A stretch of 64,000 nucleotides of DNA from Paenibacillus sp. Root444D2 (GCF_001426375.1 NZ_LMEO01000045.1:120825-184824); one strand, 5' to 3'. Positions 16,819 to 25,858 are shown, counted from the stretch's first letter. Made by a program: numbers and translations. The notes: generated by a model from the sequence alone, not told the origin.

Positions 16819-17472
16819 GTGAAACATCCAGATACCAATGAGAATTCAATATATAGCCAAGATATGAAAGCCATTCCACCTTGCGGTCGACGCGAAGAAC
16901 GTGATTCAGAGTATCGACGGCGTATTCTTACGTCTGCCAAAAGCCTATTCGAAACCAATCAAATTGAATCCGTTACCATGCACCAAATTGCCAAAGAGTC
17001 GGGCGTGGGTCAAGGTATTCTTTATCGCCGTTACGCCCATATTGGCGAGGTTTGCAGCGATCTGCTTCGTTCAACAACATCCCAGTTTATTGCTTCTCTG
17101 GAAGCTAGTATTGCTGATCCCGCTCCCGAGGTAACAGCTATGAACCAATTGTCGGACACGATCGTTCGAATTATTGATTTTGTGGACGGTAAAGCTTCTT
17201 TACTGTCCGTCATCAACACCATATATACGGACAAACATAGCTTCTATTTACACAAAAAGCCCATTTATGTTCGACTCCACAACCTTCTCGCTCCTTTGAT
17301 AACTCGTGCCGTTCAACAAGAGGAGATTGGACCGATCGATGTCACTTTGACTGTTAACATCATACTTGCCTCGGTAACACCAGAACAGTACTTGTATCAT
17401 CGAGAAATTCTGGGCTATACCAAACAACAATTTATTGATGGCATTTGCCGACTCTTCGTGAAAGGAATATAA
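16819..17472 (+). CDS. TetR family transcriptional repressor
   Basis: 217 residues from GTG 16819, chosen because GGAGGAG lies just upstream; longer frames read through the operators. The helix-turn-helix is at about residues 30-75 (RRRILTSAKSLFETN, then VTMHQIAKESGVGQGILYRRY). The C-terminal ligand and dimer domain is of the usual length. It almost certainly represses the divergent DHA2 exporter and itself through the two CGGACAATTGTCCG sites. The AraC gene follows after only four bases and is probably cotranscribed. Confidence 0.92.
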   Translation: MKHPDTNENSIYSQDMKAIPPCGRREERDSEYRRRILTSAKSLFETNQIESVTMHQIAKESGVGQGILYRRYAHIGEVCSDLLRSTTSQFIASLEASIADPAPEVTAMNQLSDTIVRIIDFVDGKASLLSVINTIYTDKHSFYLHKKPIYVRLHNLLAPLITRAVQQEEIGPIDVTLTVNIILASVTPEQYLYHREILGYTKQQFIDGICRLFVKGI

Positions 17473-17476
17473 GCGC

Positions 17477-18337
17477 ATGAGAATTGATATGAATCCTAGC
17501 CAGCTCACCTTCTGGAAGAAATATATTGCTAAAGCGAAGCTTGATTTATCCTATGCTGCCTACACCAAGGTACTGAGATCCTGGAACGATGAGAACGCTG
17601 CTTGTCCGTTTAATCGCCTGTATTTTATTATCGAAGGAGAAGGCTTTGTAAAAGTTGGGGATCAGACCTATTATCCGAAACCAGGCGAACTTTATCTGCT
17701 TCCGGCGGGGAGTAATCAAGCTTATGGAACTATAAGCGATCATACTTTCGGAAAATACTGGTGTCATTTCACGGCCAAAATCGGGGATTTGGATCTGTTT
17801 CAGATTTTGCAAACATCTGCTTTCATTACGATCAAAGATCCAGAAGCTTTACAAAATAAATTCGAACACTTGATAGCCTATATTAAAAGTGAAGAATTAA
17901 CTTCCGCCTTTAGAGTCAATGCGATTTTAAGTGAATTCATTGCCGAATTCATTGAACAAAGTGAAACCGTCAAGCTGAATCTGGCTTCTACCCCTACTTT
18001 CGAGAAGATGAATAGTGTGCTGCACTATATGGAACAGCATATTGCTGATAACGTATCCGTAGATACATTATCCCAAATTGCGCATTATCACCCTAACTAC
18101 TTTATTAATGCCTTTAAACAATTTACGGGTTATTCACCGATTCAATATATGAACCATTTACGCTCAGAAAAAGCCAAGGATTTACTCATGATGACGGAAT
18201 TAAATGTTTCACAAATCGCTGATTCGTTGGGAATGGAATTATCGTATTTTTCCCGGATGTTCCGAGAACAAACGGGTTTTACACCAACTTCTTTCCGTGA
18301 TTTGAAACCGAAAATGCTCGATTACAACGAACTATGA
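17477..18337 (+). CDS. AraC family regulator with N-terminal cupin
   Basis: 286 residues. An N-terminal beta-barrel sensor (YFIIEGEGFVKVGDQ, then PGELYLLPAG near residue 75) precedes a C-terminal double helix-turn-helix (about residues 180-280, SVDTLSQIAHYHPNYFINAF then NVSQIADSLGMELSYFSRMF). Cupin-type AraC proteins usually sense sugars or their acids. It follows tetR by four bases, using the AAAGGAA at the end of tetR as ribosome site. It converges with the PhyH-HEAT gene, which may be one of its targets; that link is inference. Confidence 0.93.
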   Translation: MRIDMNPSQLTFWKKYIAKAKLDLSYAAYTKVLRSWNDENAACPFNRLYFIIEGEGFVKVGDQTYYPKPGELYLLPAGSNQAYGTISDHTFGKYWCHFTAKIGDLDLFQILQTSAFITIKDPEALQNKFEHLIAYIKSEELTSAFRVNAILSEFIAEFIEQSETVKLNLASTPTFEKMNSVLHYMEQHIADNVSVDTLSQIAHYHPNYFINAFKQFTGYSPIQYMNHLRSEKAKDLLMMTELNVSQIADSLGMELSYFSRMFREQTGFTPTSFRDLKPKMLDYNEL

Positions 18338-18358
18338 TTCAATGAAAATGGAAACAAC

Positions 18359-18392
18359 ACAAAGAGGGCAAAAGTTAATTTGCCCTCTTTGT
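18359..18392. terminator. Bidirectional terminator between AraC and PhyH-HEAT genes
   Basis: Perfect 14-base stem ACAAAGAGGGCAAA/TTTGCCCTCTTTGT with a six-base loop. Confidence 0.9.
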
Positions 18393-18409
18393 CTATCTAT
18401 TTTGCGCGT

Positions 18410-19819
18410 TTACGGGTAGAACGCATTAGTCTTAGTCGTTGTCGGGCACCAGCGGGAATTAAGCAGAAACTTAATGAGCGTATTCTTAGCACGTTCCGTG
18501 CCGATATAATGCAGAGATTCGGCAGCATGAGCACGAACATATCTGTTCTCATCATCCAATGCGATTTCCAACTGCGGCACAGCTGCTTCCGCTTGAGATC
18601 CTAATCGGGACAAGGATAAACTTGCCATGAAGCGAACTTGCGCGTTCTCATCTTGTAAGCTTCTACCTAAGCTTGACACGATATCTTTCACTGGTGAGTC
18701 CATGAATCCAAGTGCATCTACTACGGCACAGCGAACAAGTTCAGCAGGATGTTCGAGCAGCTTTATGAAGGTAGGAACAGCTTCTGCCGCTAACCCTCTT
18801 AATTCACCAAGCGCAAATATTGCATGTGTAACGATGTTAATATTCTCATGATGCAAAGCTGCAATTAGCCCGTTAACTGCCTCGCTTCCTGAAACTGATA
18901 ATCCATAAGCGGAAATTCGCGATACTTGGTTATTCTCGCTATTTAAGCCTTCGAGTAAAGCGTCCACTCCCTGCTGCCCTCTTCTTGCCAGATCATAGGC
19001 CGCATTGATCGCTAGCGGTTCAAAGCCATCCAACTTAGCGGCTAATTCCTTAATTTGATCCGGATCAGATTCAGCTGTTCCTGCCAGACTGCCTATTTTT
19101 CCAGATAGCCAGTTCCAAGTTTCTTCCCACATCAAATCATGCTCAACGATTGGCAAATGTAAGTTAGCCGGCTTCCTCCATGCTGCCTCTTGATTATTCC
19201 AGCTAGGTGCTTTCGGCAGCTCTGTACGCATGAATTCAAACTTCAGCATATAGCGCGGCTGACCTAAGACATTAGGCGTGGAACGATGCCAAATATCATA
19301 ATGGATTAGTGCAAAAGTACCCGCCTCGCCGCTTGCTAAGACTTCCCCTTCTTGTTCATTGGATTCAAAAGTCCGAGTCTGGTAATTTTGCGTGCCCGGC
19401 ATAACACCTGTTGGTCCTAATTCTACTGGTGTATCCTGCGGGAAATACATAATCATTGCCCAATTCGGGTGATGATTGCGCATTCTGTCATAGCCCCAAT
19501 AGCTATCCTTATGCCAGCCTCCAGCCGTTGCTGAAGCATTGAAATGCCCATGTCTATGTGCGTGCATCATATAGTTCTGCCCTAATACACTTGTTAAAGC
19601 ACCTGTCACAACTGGGTGATCGAATACTTTTTGCAGCTCACGAATGCGGGGTAGTAAATTATTGCCGGGGTTCCCCTCTTCCGTATAAACCGTGTTTAAT
19701 TGTTCTACAAGATTGCTGTGAAACTCGCTCGAAAAATCGGTTTTGAGGATTAAACATCCGTTTGTAATAAACTCTCTCATTTGCTCATCTGTCAATAATA
19801 AAGGTGTGTTTTCCTGCAT
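18410..19819 (-). CDS. Phytanoyl-CoA dioxygenase-like enzyme fused to HEAT repeats
   Basis: 469 residues in two parts. Residues 1-250 form a PhyH-type Fe(II)/2-oxoglutarate dioxygenase domain. The iron triad is probably His103 and Asp105 (GWHKDSYW) with distal His178 (IWHRS), and Arg189 is placed to hold 2-oxoglutarate. Residues about 265-455 are five or so HEAT repeats (VNGLIAALHHENINIVTHAI, AVPTFIKLLEHPAELVRCAV and similar). HEAT arrays bind proteins, so a scaffolded or regulatory role is possible; the substrate is unknown. AAGGAGG precedes the ATG. The next gene on the same strand upstream is a sugar isomerase, and AraC regulators flank the pair. Confidence 0.88.
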   Translation of the reverse strand: MQENTPLLLTDEQMREFITNGCLILKTDFSSEFHSNLVEQLNTVYTEEGNPGNNLLPRIRELQKVFDHPVVTGALTSVLGQNYMMHAHRHGHFNASATAGGWHKDSYWGYDRMRNHHPNWAMIMYFPQDTPVELGPTGVMPGTQNYQTRTFESNEQEGEVLASGEAGTFALIHYDIWHRSTPNVLGQPRYMLKFEFMRTELPKAPSWNNQEAAWRKPANLHLPIVEHDLMWEETWNWLSGKIGSLAGTAESDPDQIKELAAKLDGFEPLAINAAYDLARRGQQGVDALLEGLNSENNQVSRISAYGLSVSGSEAVNGLIAALHHENINIVTHAIFALGELRGLAAEAVPTFIKLLEHPAELVRCAVVDALGFMDSPVKDIVSSLGRSLQDENAQVRFMASLSLSRLGSQAEAAVPQLEIALDDENRYVRAHAAESLHYIGTERAKNTLIKFLLNSRWCPTTTKTNAFYP

Positions 19820-19949
19820 GGCTGTTAGCCTCCTTGGCTTTGAATGAATGCGGTAACAATGACCTTATTATAAGAAAGATGTCTCTGACTAAAAATAGAC
19901 GATCTTAATCAGAGCTAGCACAAAACTAAGATGGACTGAAAGTGACTCA

Positions 19950-20837
19950 TTAAACAGGGTTTGGAATGTAATCTCCACCACGGCAGCGTTTTAAATAGTT
20001 CAATGCATGCACTTGACCCGTCATCTCGAGCTCATCACGGTAGACGGGATCATGCCATCCTTCAATGTCGATTGTACCTTGGTAGCCTGCCTGACGCAGA
20101 ATCGTAATAATATCGGACCAATTCGTATCCCCAAAGCCAGGTGTACGGTGCCAAACGAACTCTTGGCTCCCATGAATCCCATATTCCCGCACAATATCCC
20201 ACGCAATTGTTGCATCTTTGCCGTGTACGTGGAACACTTTATCGACCCATTTACGTAACTGCGGAATCGGATCGATCAGACTGACCATCTGATGACAGGG
20301 CTCCCACTCCAGACCAAGGTTATCCGCCGGTACGGCATTAAACATCAGATTCCAGGCAGTTGGGTTATGGGCAATGTTCCAATCCCCTGTCTTCCACGTT
20401 CCGCCCATATCACAATTCTCGAAAGCAAGTCGCACACCGCGATCAGCGGCTCTCCTAGAAAGTTCACCAAACACTTCCTTGAACTTCGGTATTGACTCAT
20501 CAATTGGACGATCTGGGATACGGCCAGTGAAACCGTTTACGATATCGGTACCAAAGAGATGTGCATGATCAATAAGCCGCTCCCAGCTTGCGAGTGTATC
20601 CTTATTATCTCCTGTTCCCGTGAGTGGATTTCCGAATACACCAATCGTAGATATGACGGCGTCGTGCTCTCCCACAATGTCGGCTACCCGCTTTGCCGTT
20701 TCTTTGAGATCGATATTCCCGGTTGTTTGCCAAAAGGATAAACTGTAGGATTCAAATCCGTGCTTGGCAATTTGGGGGATGACGCGAACGGCATCTCCGC
20801 CACCAATTAAAGTACCCACTCTAAGCTTCTTATTCAT
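19950..20837 (-). CDS. Sugar phosphate isomerase/epimerase (AP endonuclease 2-like TIM barrel)
   Basis: 295 residues. A xylose-isomerase-like TIM barrel is indicated by GVRLAFENCDMGG near residue 138, LGLEWEPCHQMV near 176, FHVHGKDA near 203 and TIDIEGWHDP near 257; the Glu, His and Asp residues in these strands are the usual divalent-metal ligands. Such proteins isomerise or epimerise sugars, inositols or their keto derivatives; which one is not readable here. AGGAGTG precedes the ATG. It is divergent from an AraC gene and probably cotranscribed with the PhyH-HEAT gene 130 bases downstream. Confidence 0.9.
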   Translation of the reverse strand: MNKKLRVGTLIGGGDAVRVIPQIAKHGFESYSLSFWQTTGNIDLKETAKRVADIVGEHDAVISTIGVFGNPLTGTGDNKDTLASWERLIDHAHLFGTDIVNGFTGRIPDRPIDESIPKFKEVFGELSRRAADRGVRLAFENCDMGGTWKTGDWNIAHNPTAWNLMFNAVPADNLGLEWEPCHQMVSLIDPIPQLRKWVDKVFHVHGKDATIAWDIVREYGIHGSQEFVWHRTPGFGDTNWSDIITILRQAGYQGTIDIEGWHDPVYRDELEMTGQVHALNYLKRCRGGDYIPNPV

Positions 20838-20969
20838 AATTGAATATCACTCCTATATTGGTATAAGATAAATGAATATGATCATTATAACTACGAATAT
20901 CGGCAAATTCTCTACCCTATCTTGCTCCAAATAGGTCTTATCTTGATACATAGGAAAGTGAGGCAGCTC

Positions 20970-21854
20970 ATGACGTACCCCCAAGATTTAATGGAAAAGA
21001 CACCACTCTGGGATAGCAGCTATCCCATTCGATTTTACCGAAACCGACCGCAGACGACTGCTAAAGACGATAACATACTCTATCTTCACTGGCATGAACA
21101 TTTCGAGATCATTGATATGCAGGTAGGTAAAGCGATATTTCATATTGATAGCCGGCCTTATGAGGCCCGCGCTGGCGACCTGCTATTCGTACCTGCCGGA
21201 GCTTTGCATGTTGGCTATAACGCAGCAGATGAGGCAATGGAGTATGTTGCTGTCGTGTTCAATGCCTCCTTGCTGCGAGTGATGCATCCGGATCCCGTGC
21301 ACGAACGATTCATCCTCCCGTTTCTGGACGGGCGAGTTCCAATGCCTGCCAAATTACTTGCCGAGGATGAACTTGCTGCCCCTTATCGTCGACTTATTCG
21401 TGAATCTACGGCTGAATTCGAGAATAAAAATGCCGCTTATGAACTCGTCATCAAACATAATTTTCAGCTGCTTTTCGCACTGCTATCTCGTCAATTTTTG
21501 CCGGAGAAATTCATAGATAAAGCTGCTCCTGCCCGTCATTCGGAGTCTTTCAAGCCGTTAATCCAGCATATTGAAACCCATATTGCCGAGCCATTGTCGG
21601 TTGATCAGGCTGCGAGGATGGTCAATTTGAACCCGTACCATTTTTGTAAAACGTTCAAAAAGCTTACCGGACGTACCTTCGTCGATTATGTGAACTGGCT
21701 GAGAATCAACGAAGCTGATCGTTTACTTCGTGAAACGGAATGGACGGTAACCGAAATCGCCGAGCGAATTGGCTGCGGAAACGCAAACTATTTTACGAAG
21801 CTATACAAGAAATATAAGAGTTTCCCGCCTTCTGACGTTCGGCGAAGACGGTAG
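20970..21854 (+). CDS. AraC family regulator with N-terminal cupin
   Basis: 294 residues from ATG 20970, preceded by AAAGTGAGG; the longer open frame from 20922 has no ribosome site. The cupin sensor contains LHWHEHFEI near residue 36 and GDLLFVPAGALH near 69. The helix-turn-helix pair covers about residues 195-290 (LSVDQAARMVNLNPYHFCKT and WTVTEIAERIGCGNANYFTK). It is divergent from the sugar isomerase gene with a 130-base control region and is the best candidate for its activator. Confidence 0.93.
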   Translation: MTYPQDLMEKTPLWDSSYPIRFYRNRPQTTAKDDNILYLHWHEHFEIIDMQVGKAIFHIDSRPYEARAGDLLFVPAGALHVGYNAADEAMEYVAVVFNASLLRVMHPDPVHERFILPFLDGRVPMPAKLLAEDELAAPYRRLIRESTAEFENKNAAYELVIKHNFQLLFALLSRQFLPEKFIDKAAPARHSESFKPLIQHIETHIAEPLSVDQAARMVNLNPYHFCKTFKKLTGRTFVDYVNWLRINEADRLLRETEWTVTEIAERIGCGNANYFTKLYKKYKSFPPSDVRRRR

Positions 21855-22005
21855 TCCGCTATGAAGTCAGTCCCCCCATTATCTTAGTCTTGTGCTAACA
21901 TGCGTGAGAAAAGTCTCTATTCAATTCCATTTAACTCTTAAACTAGAAATGAAACTTGAAGTTTTAAAAAACTCTAAGTGCAAGCATACTCTGAGGAGAG
22001 TTCTA

Positions 22006-22329
22006 ATGTCACATGACATCATTCACGGGACAGATAGTCTTGTCATGAACGAAAAGGACGATGTTGCGACCGTGCTGCGCGATATTCCGAGCGGTGAATC
22101 TATTCATTTCTATAATGGTGCAAGTATGCAAACGCTATCATTGCTTGACTCTATTCCTTTCGGACGTAAGGTAGCCATCGCATTCATCAAACAAGGTGCC
22201 GAGGTCTTTAAATATGGGGATGTCATTGGTAAAGCTACCCAAGATATTCGGACTGGCGAGCATGTTCATGTCCACAACATTGAAGGTATTCGCGGTCGCG
22301 GAGATTTACCGAAAACACATGAAACCTAA
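22006..22329 (+). CDS. UxaA-type SAF-domain small subunit (altronate dehydratase N-terminal part)
   Basis: 107 residues from ATG 22006 with GAGGAG upstream. It matches the SAF-fold small subunit of the altronate/galactarate dehydratase family (DDVATVLRDIPSGE, then IPFGRKVAIAFIKQGAEVFKYGDVIG and a His-rich VHVHNIEG). In intact systems this subunit pairs with a large UxaA subunit encoded immediately downstream. Here that partner (22351-22694) is a pseudogene, so this gene is probably an orphan in early decay. Its own frame and motifs are intact. Confidence 0.85.
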   Translation: MSHDIIHGTDSLVMNEKDDVATVLRDIPSGESIHFYNGASMQTLSLLDSIPFGRKVAIAFIKQGAEVFKYGDVIGKATQDIRTGEHVHVHNIEGIRGRGDLPKTHET

Positions 22330-22350
22330 CTATGCCAAGGGGGCTGCGAT

Positions 22351-22694
22351 ATGACTACTTTTATGGGTTATCAGAGAGAGAATGGGGACATAGGTATCCG
22401 TAATCATTTAATCATCATTCCGACCGTCATCCGTGCCAACCATGTCTGCAATCGAATTGCATAAATGGTGCCCGGAGCGGTAGTGATTCCACATCAGCAT
22501 GGCTGCAGTCAAATTGGGGATGACAAGAATATAACCTTCGATGTCTTAGCAGGTACGGGGCAAAATCCGAATGTTGGTGCTGCTATTATTGTTAGTTTGG
22601 GCTGCGAGGTCATCAGGCTGATGGCAAACTGACCAAGGCCGAGATACTGGGCCATCAGGAATTCAGCATTAACCGTATCGGTCCGAGCTTATAG
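22351..22694 (+). pseudogene. Deleted and interrupted UxaA-type large subunit gene
   Basis: The reading frame starts at ATG 22351 with AAGGGGG upstream. It reads GYQRENGDIGIRNHLIIIPT, characteristic of the UxaA large subunit, and then meets an in-frame TAA at 22462-22464. In the same frame it continues VPGAVVIPHQHGCSQIGDD and NPNVGAAIIVSLGCEV until TGA. A second frame then gives ADGKLTKAEILGHQEFSI and RIGPSL followed by TAG 22692-22694, which resembles the natural C-terminus. Most of the middle of a roughly 390-residue protein is therefore missing. One nonsense codon, one large deletion and a frame change are visible. Confidence 0.85.
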
Positions 22695-22747
22695 ATCCAG
22701 GTATTATGCAGATGTCAGCCTGCCGGACACTAGGCCTATTTTCACCC

Positions 22748-23392
22748 CTACAAAACGGCAGGCATCACATAAGCATATATGGCAATAAAGTGGCAGCTGC
22801 TTCCTGCGAGCACAAACAAATGCCAAATAGCATGATGATATCTTAACCTTCGCCAAAGAAAAAATGGCACACCAATGCAGTAAAAAGCGACTCCGAACAT
22901 TAACCAAGCTAGAGCCATAGAGGGAAGAAGTTCACTTAATGGCCCAATTAATGAAACCATGAAGCCACCCATCAACAAGTACATTAGAAGGCCCCAAGGC
23001 ATAAACCGCCTAATGATCAAATGAACATAGCGGACGCCTCCTAAAGCTAGAACCCATATCAATAACAGCAACGTGTACCCAAGTGTTCCTTGTAAGGTAA
23101 TCAGTAGGAATGGCGTATAGGAACCTGCAATTGCAATAAAGATAGCTGCATGGTCCATGATCTCAAATCGTTCGCCCCACTTCTTCGAGCGAGAGCAATG
23201 CAGCAGGGTCGAAGAGAGATATAACAGGCAAAAAGATACCCCATAAATCGCATTACTAACGATATAAGCAAGATCTTCGAATAGAACGGAACGTTGTAAA
23301 AGTAAAAAAAGACCGAAGGCGCTTAGCGCCGCGCCAAAGCCGTGGCTTAATGCGTTTAACCGTTCTTCCCTCAGAGCTAATCTATCTTCCAT
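22748..23392 (-). CDS. Hemolysin III / PAQR family membrane protein (YplQ/TrhA-like)
   Basis: 214 residues from ATG 23392, with AAAGGAG 11 bases upstream; the GTG four codons earlier abuts the ribosome site. Seven membrane helices carry the family marks: EERLNALSHGFGA at the N-terminus, SSTLLHC with HAAIFIAIAGSYTPF, and the final HAIWHLFVLAGSSCHFIAIY with zinc-binding His. These proteins affect membrane homeostasis rather than acting as toxins. A single gene with no obvious partner. Confidence 0.92.
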   Translation of the reverse strand: MEDRLALREERLNALSHGFGAALSAFGLFLLLQRSVLFEDLAYIVSNAIYGVSFCLLYLSSTLLHCSRSKKWGERFEIMDHAAIFIAIAGSYTPFLLITLQGTLGYTLLLLIWVLALGGVRYVHLIIRRFMPWGLLMYLLMGGFMVSLIGPLSELLPSMALAWLMFGVAFYCIGVPFFLWRRLRYHHAIWHLFVLAGSSCHFIAIYAYVMPAVL

Positions 23393-23559
23393 GCGTAGGC
23401 TCACTCCTTTCTGCTTAGCCCCTAGTTTTTCCTAATGTGAAGCCTAGTATGTAATGACTTTGCCTTGTTTATAGAACAAATAAGCGCGAAAACCGCGCTT
23501 AATCTGGAGCGCCCCAACAAATAAGAGGTAAGCAATGCTTACCCCAATCCCTCTCGAAC

Positions 23560-23598
23560 AAAAAAATGGATCCCGGCATCAATGGCCGAGATCCATTT
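23560..23598 (-). terminator. Terminator of the PlsY-like/glycosyltransferase operon
   Basis: Fourteen-base stem AAATGGATCCCGGC with GCCGAGATCCATTT (one mismatch), followed on - by T-rich sequence. A separate small hairpin, AAGCGCG/CGCGCTT, lies at about 23485-23502. Confidence 0.85.
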
Positions 23599-23608
23599 AT
23601 TTATTTCT

Positions 23609-24208
23609 TCATCGCCTTTTTAAATAAAAAGCAAGCTCATATCTATGGGTATATGCGAGCACTAGAAAATTCCCTAACCAAACCCAGAGGATCGCAATCG
23701 AATAATCCCTCATATACAAATAGATACCTACCAACAAAAAACCGACAACGACCTGCAAGCCATCTGCCTCAGTAGATATTGACTTTCCTCTGTTGATCAC
23801 CTTGATTGCACTCAGTAAAATGGCCAAAACTACGGCAAAAGCAAGAGAAGCTTCAAAGTTGGATAAAGCACTCCATACCCCGAAGGTCACAGCGATTGCT
23901 TTACCTCCTTTCCCCTTAAGGAATGGAGAAAAGGCATGCCCGATAATCGGGGCTAGTGCGATAGAAATAATGAAGTACCCTTGAATATTCTCATAATGCA
24001 ATATATAAAGGAGGATAAGGTATCCTTTTAAAAAGTCGAGAATAATGCCAACAACACCAAGCTTAAAGCCAGCTGCCTTCCACAGATTTAGTGCCCCTGG
24101 ATTACCGTCACCGACCGTCTTCAAGTTTTTTTTTGCGATAAGTCCAAGCCAGTAAGAAAACATGAAAGATCCTGATAGAAAGGCACAAACCGTCCAAACG
24201 ATGGTCAT
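23609..24208 (-). CDS. PlsY-like glycerol-3-phosphate acyltransferase family protein
   Basis: 199 residues from ATG 24208 with AGGAGGGGG upstream; five membrane helices. PlsY motifs are present in order: SGSFMFSYWLG in helix 1, GDGNPGALNLWKAAG (variant of GSGNPGATN) near residue 34, and GHAFSPFLKGKGGKAIA near residue 88. Authentic PlsY transfers acyl phosphate to glycerol-3-phosphate. The four-base ATGA overlap with the upstream glycosyltransferase suggests this may be a specialised paralog acylating a glycosylated lipid, by analogy with carotenoid glycosyltransferase-acyltransferase pairs; that is inference. Confidence 0.82.
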   Translation of the reverse strand: MTIVWTVCAFLSGSFMFSYWLGLIAKKNLKTVGDGNPGALNLWKAAGFKLGVVGIILDFLKGYLILLYILHYENIQGYFIISIALAPIIGHAFSPFLKGKGGKAIAVTFGVWSALSNFEASLAFAVVLAILLSAIKVINRGKSISTEADGLQVVVGFLLVGIYLYMRDYSIAILWVWLGNFLVLAYTHRYELAFYLKRR

Positions 24209-25299
24209 TGCCCCCTCCTGCTTCCTACCTTGACGTGCCGCCCTTTCCATGAAACATGCCCAAGGAATACAACCTGATAAACAGAAAACAGCATGACGCA
24301 GATGAAAAATAACGTTGAGAGAACATGCAAAACAGGCATGATGATTCCAAACACTCCAACATGTTTAACCAAATAAAACAGCTGTATCATGTATAAGAGA
24401 TATCCAATAAAAAGCGGTAGCGCCCACGAAGTGTTGATGAATAGGAAGAAAGTTTCTGAAGCAATCAGCCCGATAACCCAAATCGCAACAAGGAGAATCG
24501 TACCCGGACTTAACGTTGATGTGCTTAGGACCGCTCCTTTCCCGAAGCCTTGAACCTCACTTTTGATCCCTTGTGGATACATACGAAAAGAAACCAGGCC
24601 TCGCCCGATAAAATTCGTCACTTGAATCCCGGCATGCCGATAGGTAGCCCCAAGGTTCAAATCATCCAACATTTCCGACTTGATGCTTTGATGTCCTTTG
24701 ATCTTCTCATAATCTTCTCTGGTCGTTAAGATGCAAGAGCCATACAGACCTTTTTTCGGATTTTTCTTTTCAAAAGGGGACGTAAAAGCGAATACACCAA
24801 GCACATTAAAGATCAGCGCCAGTCTTTCAACGAACTTCTCCGTATAATGGAAGGGAACGACAGAAACGACGCCTCCCGTTTTATTTCTCGCTTTAACCAA
24901 TGCCTCCAGCGAACGTGGAGCTAAGCGAATATCCGCATCAAGAAAGGCAATTAAATCACCCGAAGCATGCAAATATCCGTTCCATACAGCCCAGTTTTTC
25001 CCTGTCCAGCCTTGTGGAAGACTCGTGTTGCTAATCACAGTAACCCCGTAACTTTCAGCAATTTCCTTCGTGTCGTCCTCCGAAAAATCATCAACAACGA
25101 TAATTTCAAAGGCTTCCAGCGTTTGGACCTTGAGTGCATGGAGGATATGAGGCAAATTGCATGCTTCATTCCTAGCAGGGATTATGATAGACAGCTTCAC
25201 ATTTTTCGGAACTTGTTCCTGACTGACGGTGATCACATTTTTTCTAAATAATAAGAAACCACATAGACATCCGATGACAAATAATAAGAATATCGCCAC
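24205..25299 (-). CDS. Family 2 membrane glycosyltransferase (CrtQ-like)
   Basis: 364 residues from GTG 25299, chosen because GGAGGGGG stands ten bases upstream and the protein then begins directly with its first membrane helix. The GT2 domain has SIIIPARNEACNLPHIL near residue 38, VVDDFSEDDT near 70 and FLDADI near 120 (DxD for nucleotide sugar and metal). Three or four helices close the C-terminus. It resembles diaponeurosporenoate glycosyltransferases and related lipid glycosyltransferases. Its TGA overlaps the ATG of the PlsY-like gene. No other carotenoid genes are nearby, so the acceptor lipid is open. Confidence 0.85.
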   Translation of the reverse strand: MAIFLLFVIGCLCGFLLFRKNVITVSQEQVPKNVKLSIIIPARNEACNLPHILHALKVQTLEAFEIIVVDDFSEDDTKEIAESYGVTVISNTSLPQGWTGKNWAVWNGYLHASGDLIAFLDADIRLAPRSLEALVKARNKTGGVVSVVPFHYTEKFVERLALIFNVLGVFAFTSPFEKKNPKKGLYGSCILTTREDYEKIKGHQSIKSEMLDDLNLGATYRHAGIQVTNFIGRGLVSFRMYPQGIKSEVQGFGKGAVLSTSTLSPGTILLVAIWVIGLIASETFFLFINTSWALPLFIGYLLYMIQLFYLVKHVGVFGIIMPVLHVLSTLFFICVMLFSVYQVVFLGHVSWKGRHVKVGSRRGQ

Positions 25300-25478
25300 C
25301 CTCGAACCCCCTCCTTCGATTCCCTCATAACGGATGGATGGAAGTGCTGCCACTACAATATGGAGAACAGGTTGTATTCATCTATATGAACTTGGAGGTG
25401 ATTTTAAAACATCTTCACAGGCAACTGGATGCAGAAAGTGCAGCAAAACGTTTGTACAAAATTCGGCAAGATTTGAGC

Positions 25479-25526
25479 AAAAAAAATTGCCATCGACTCA
25501 CCCAAAGAGGGTGAATCAAAGGCAAT
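25479..25526 (-). terminator. Terminator of the 107-residue membrane protein gene
   Basis: A long stem built from GATTGCC...CACCC and GGGTG...GGCAAT with loop TCTTT, followed on - by eight or more T. Confidence 0.88.
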
Positions 25527-25534
25527 CTTTGTGA

Positions 25535-25858
25535 TTATTTAAATAACATAGCAATGGCTATTACGCCTAATAGAAAAGCCCAATATTGCATAGGGATGAA
25601 AAATAAAGAGTGCGGTGTACCCATTTTAAATTGTTGATTCGTCTGTTGATCCACGAGAACACGTCCTGCACTTTTATTCAATGCTTTCCCACTAAACCAA
25701 ATGCCGACAGCAGCGGCAATCAATGTTAACGTATATGGCCAACCATGTAATACGTCTTTGCTTGATCCGTAGATCAAACTTTCAATCAGAATTCCTACGA
25801 TAAACCCGGCACCTGCCATTAGTACCGCTAAAATGCCCCAACCCTTCCAAATAACCAA
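25535..25858 (-). CDS. Small membrane protein of unknown function
   Basis: 107 residues from a TTG start preceded by AAGGGGG. Three hydrophobic segments lie at about residues 5-28, 41-58 and 84-105, with a polar loop containing DQQTNQQFKMG before the last. HSLFFIPMQYWA in the third segment is the most distinctive stretch and recalls small Bacillales membrane proteins. I cannot name a family. A strong terminator follows, so this is a single-gene unit. Confidence 0.7.
   Translation of the reverse strand: MVIWKGWGILAVLMAGAGFIVGILIESLIYGSSKDVLHGWPYTLTLIAAAVGIWFSGKALNKSAGRVLVDQQTNQQFKMGTPHSLFFIPMQYWAFLLGVIAIAMLFK

Noticed and set aside
25430..25480. Extra copy of the TTGTTGTAC palindrome
   Set aside because: A single short TTTGTACAAA palindrome without the other three units or the spacing.
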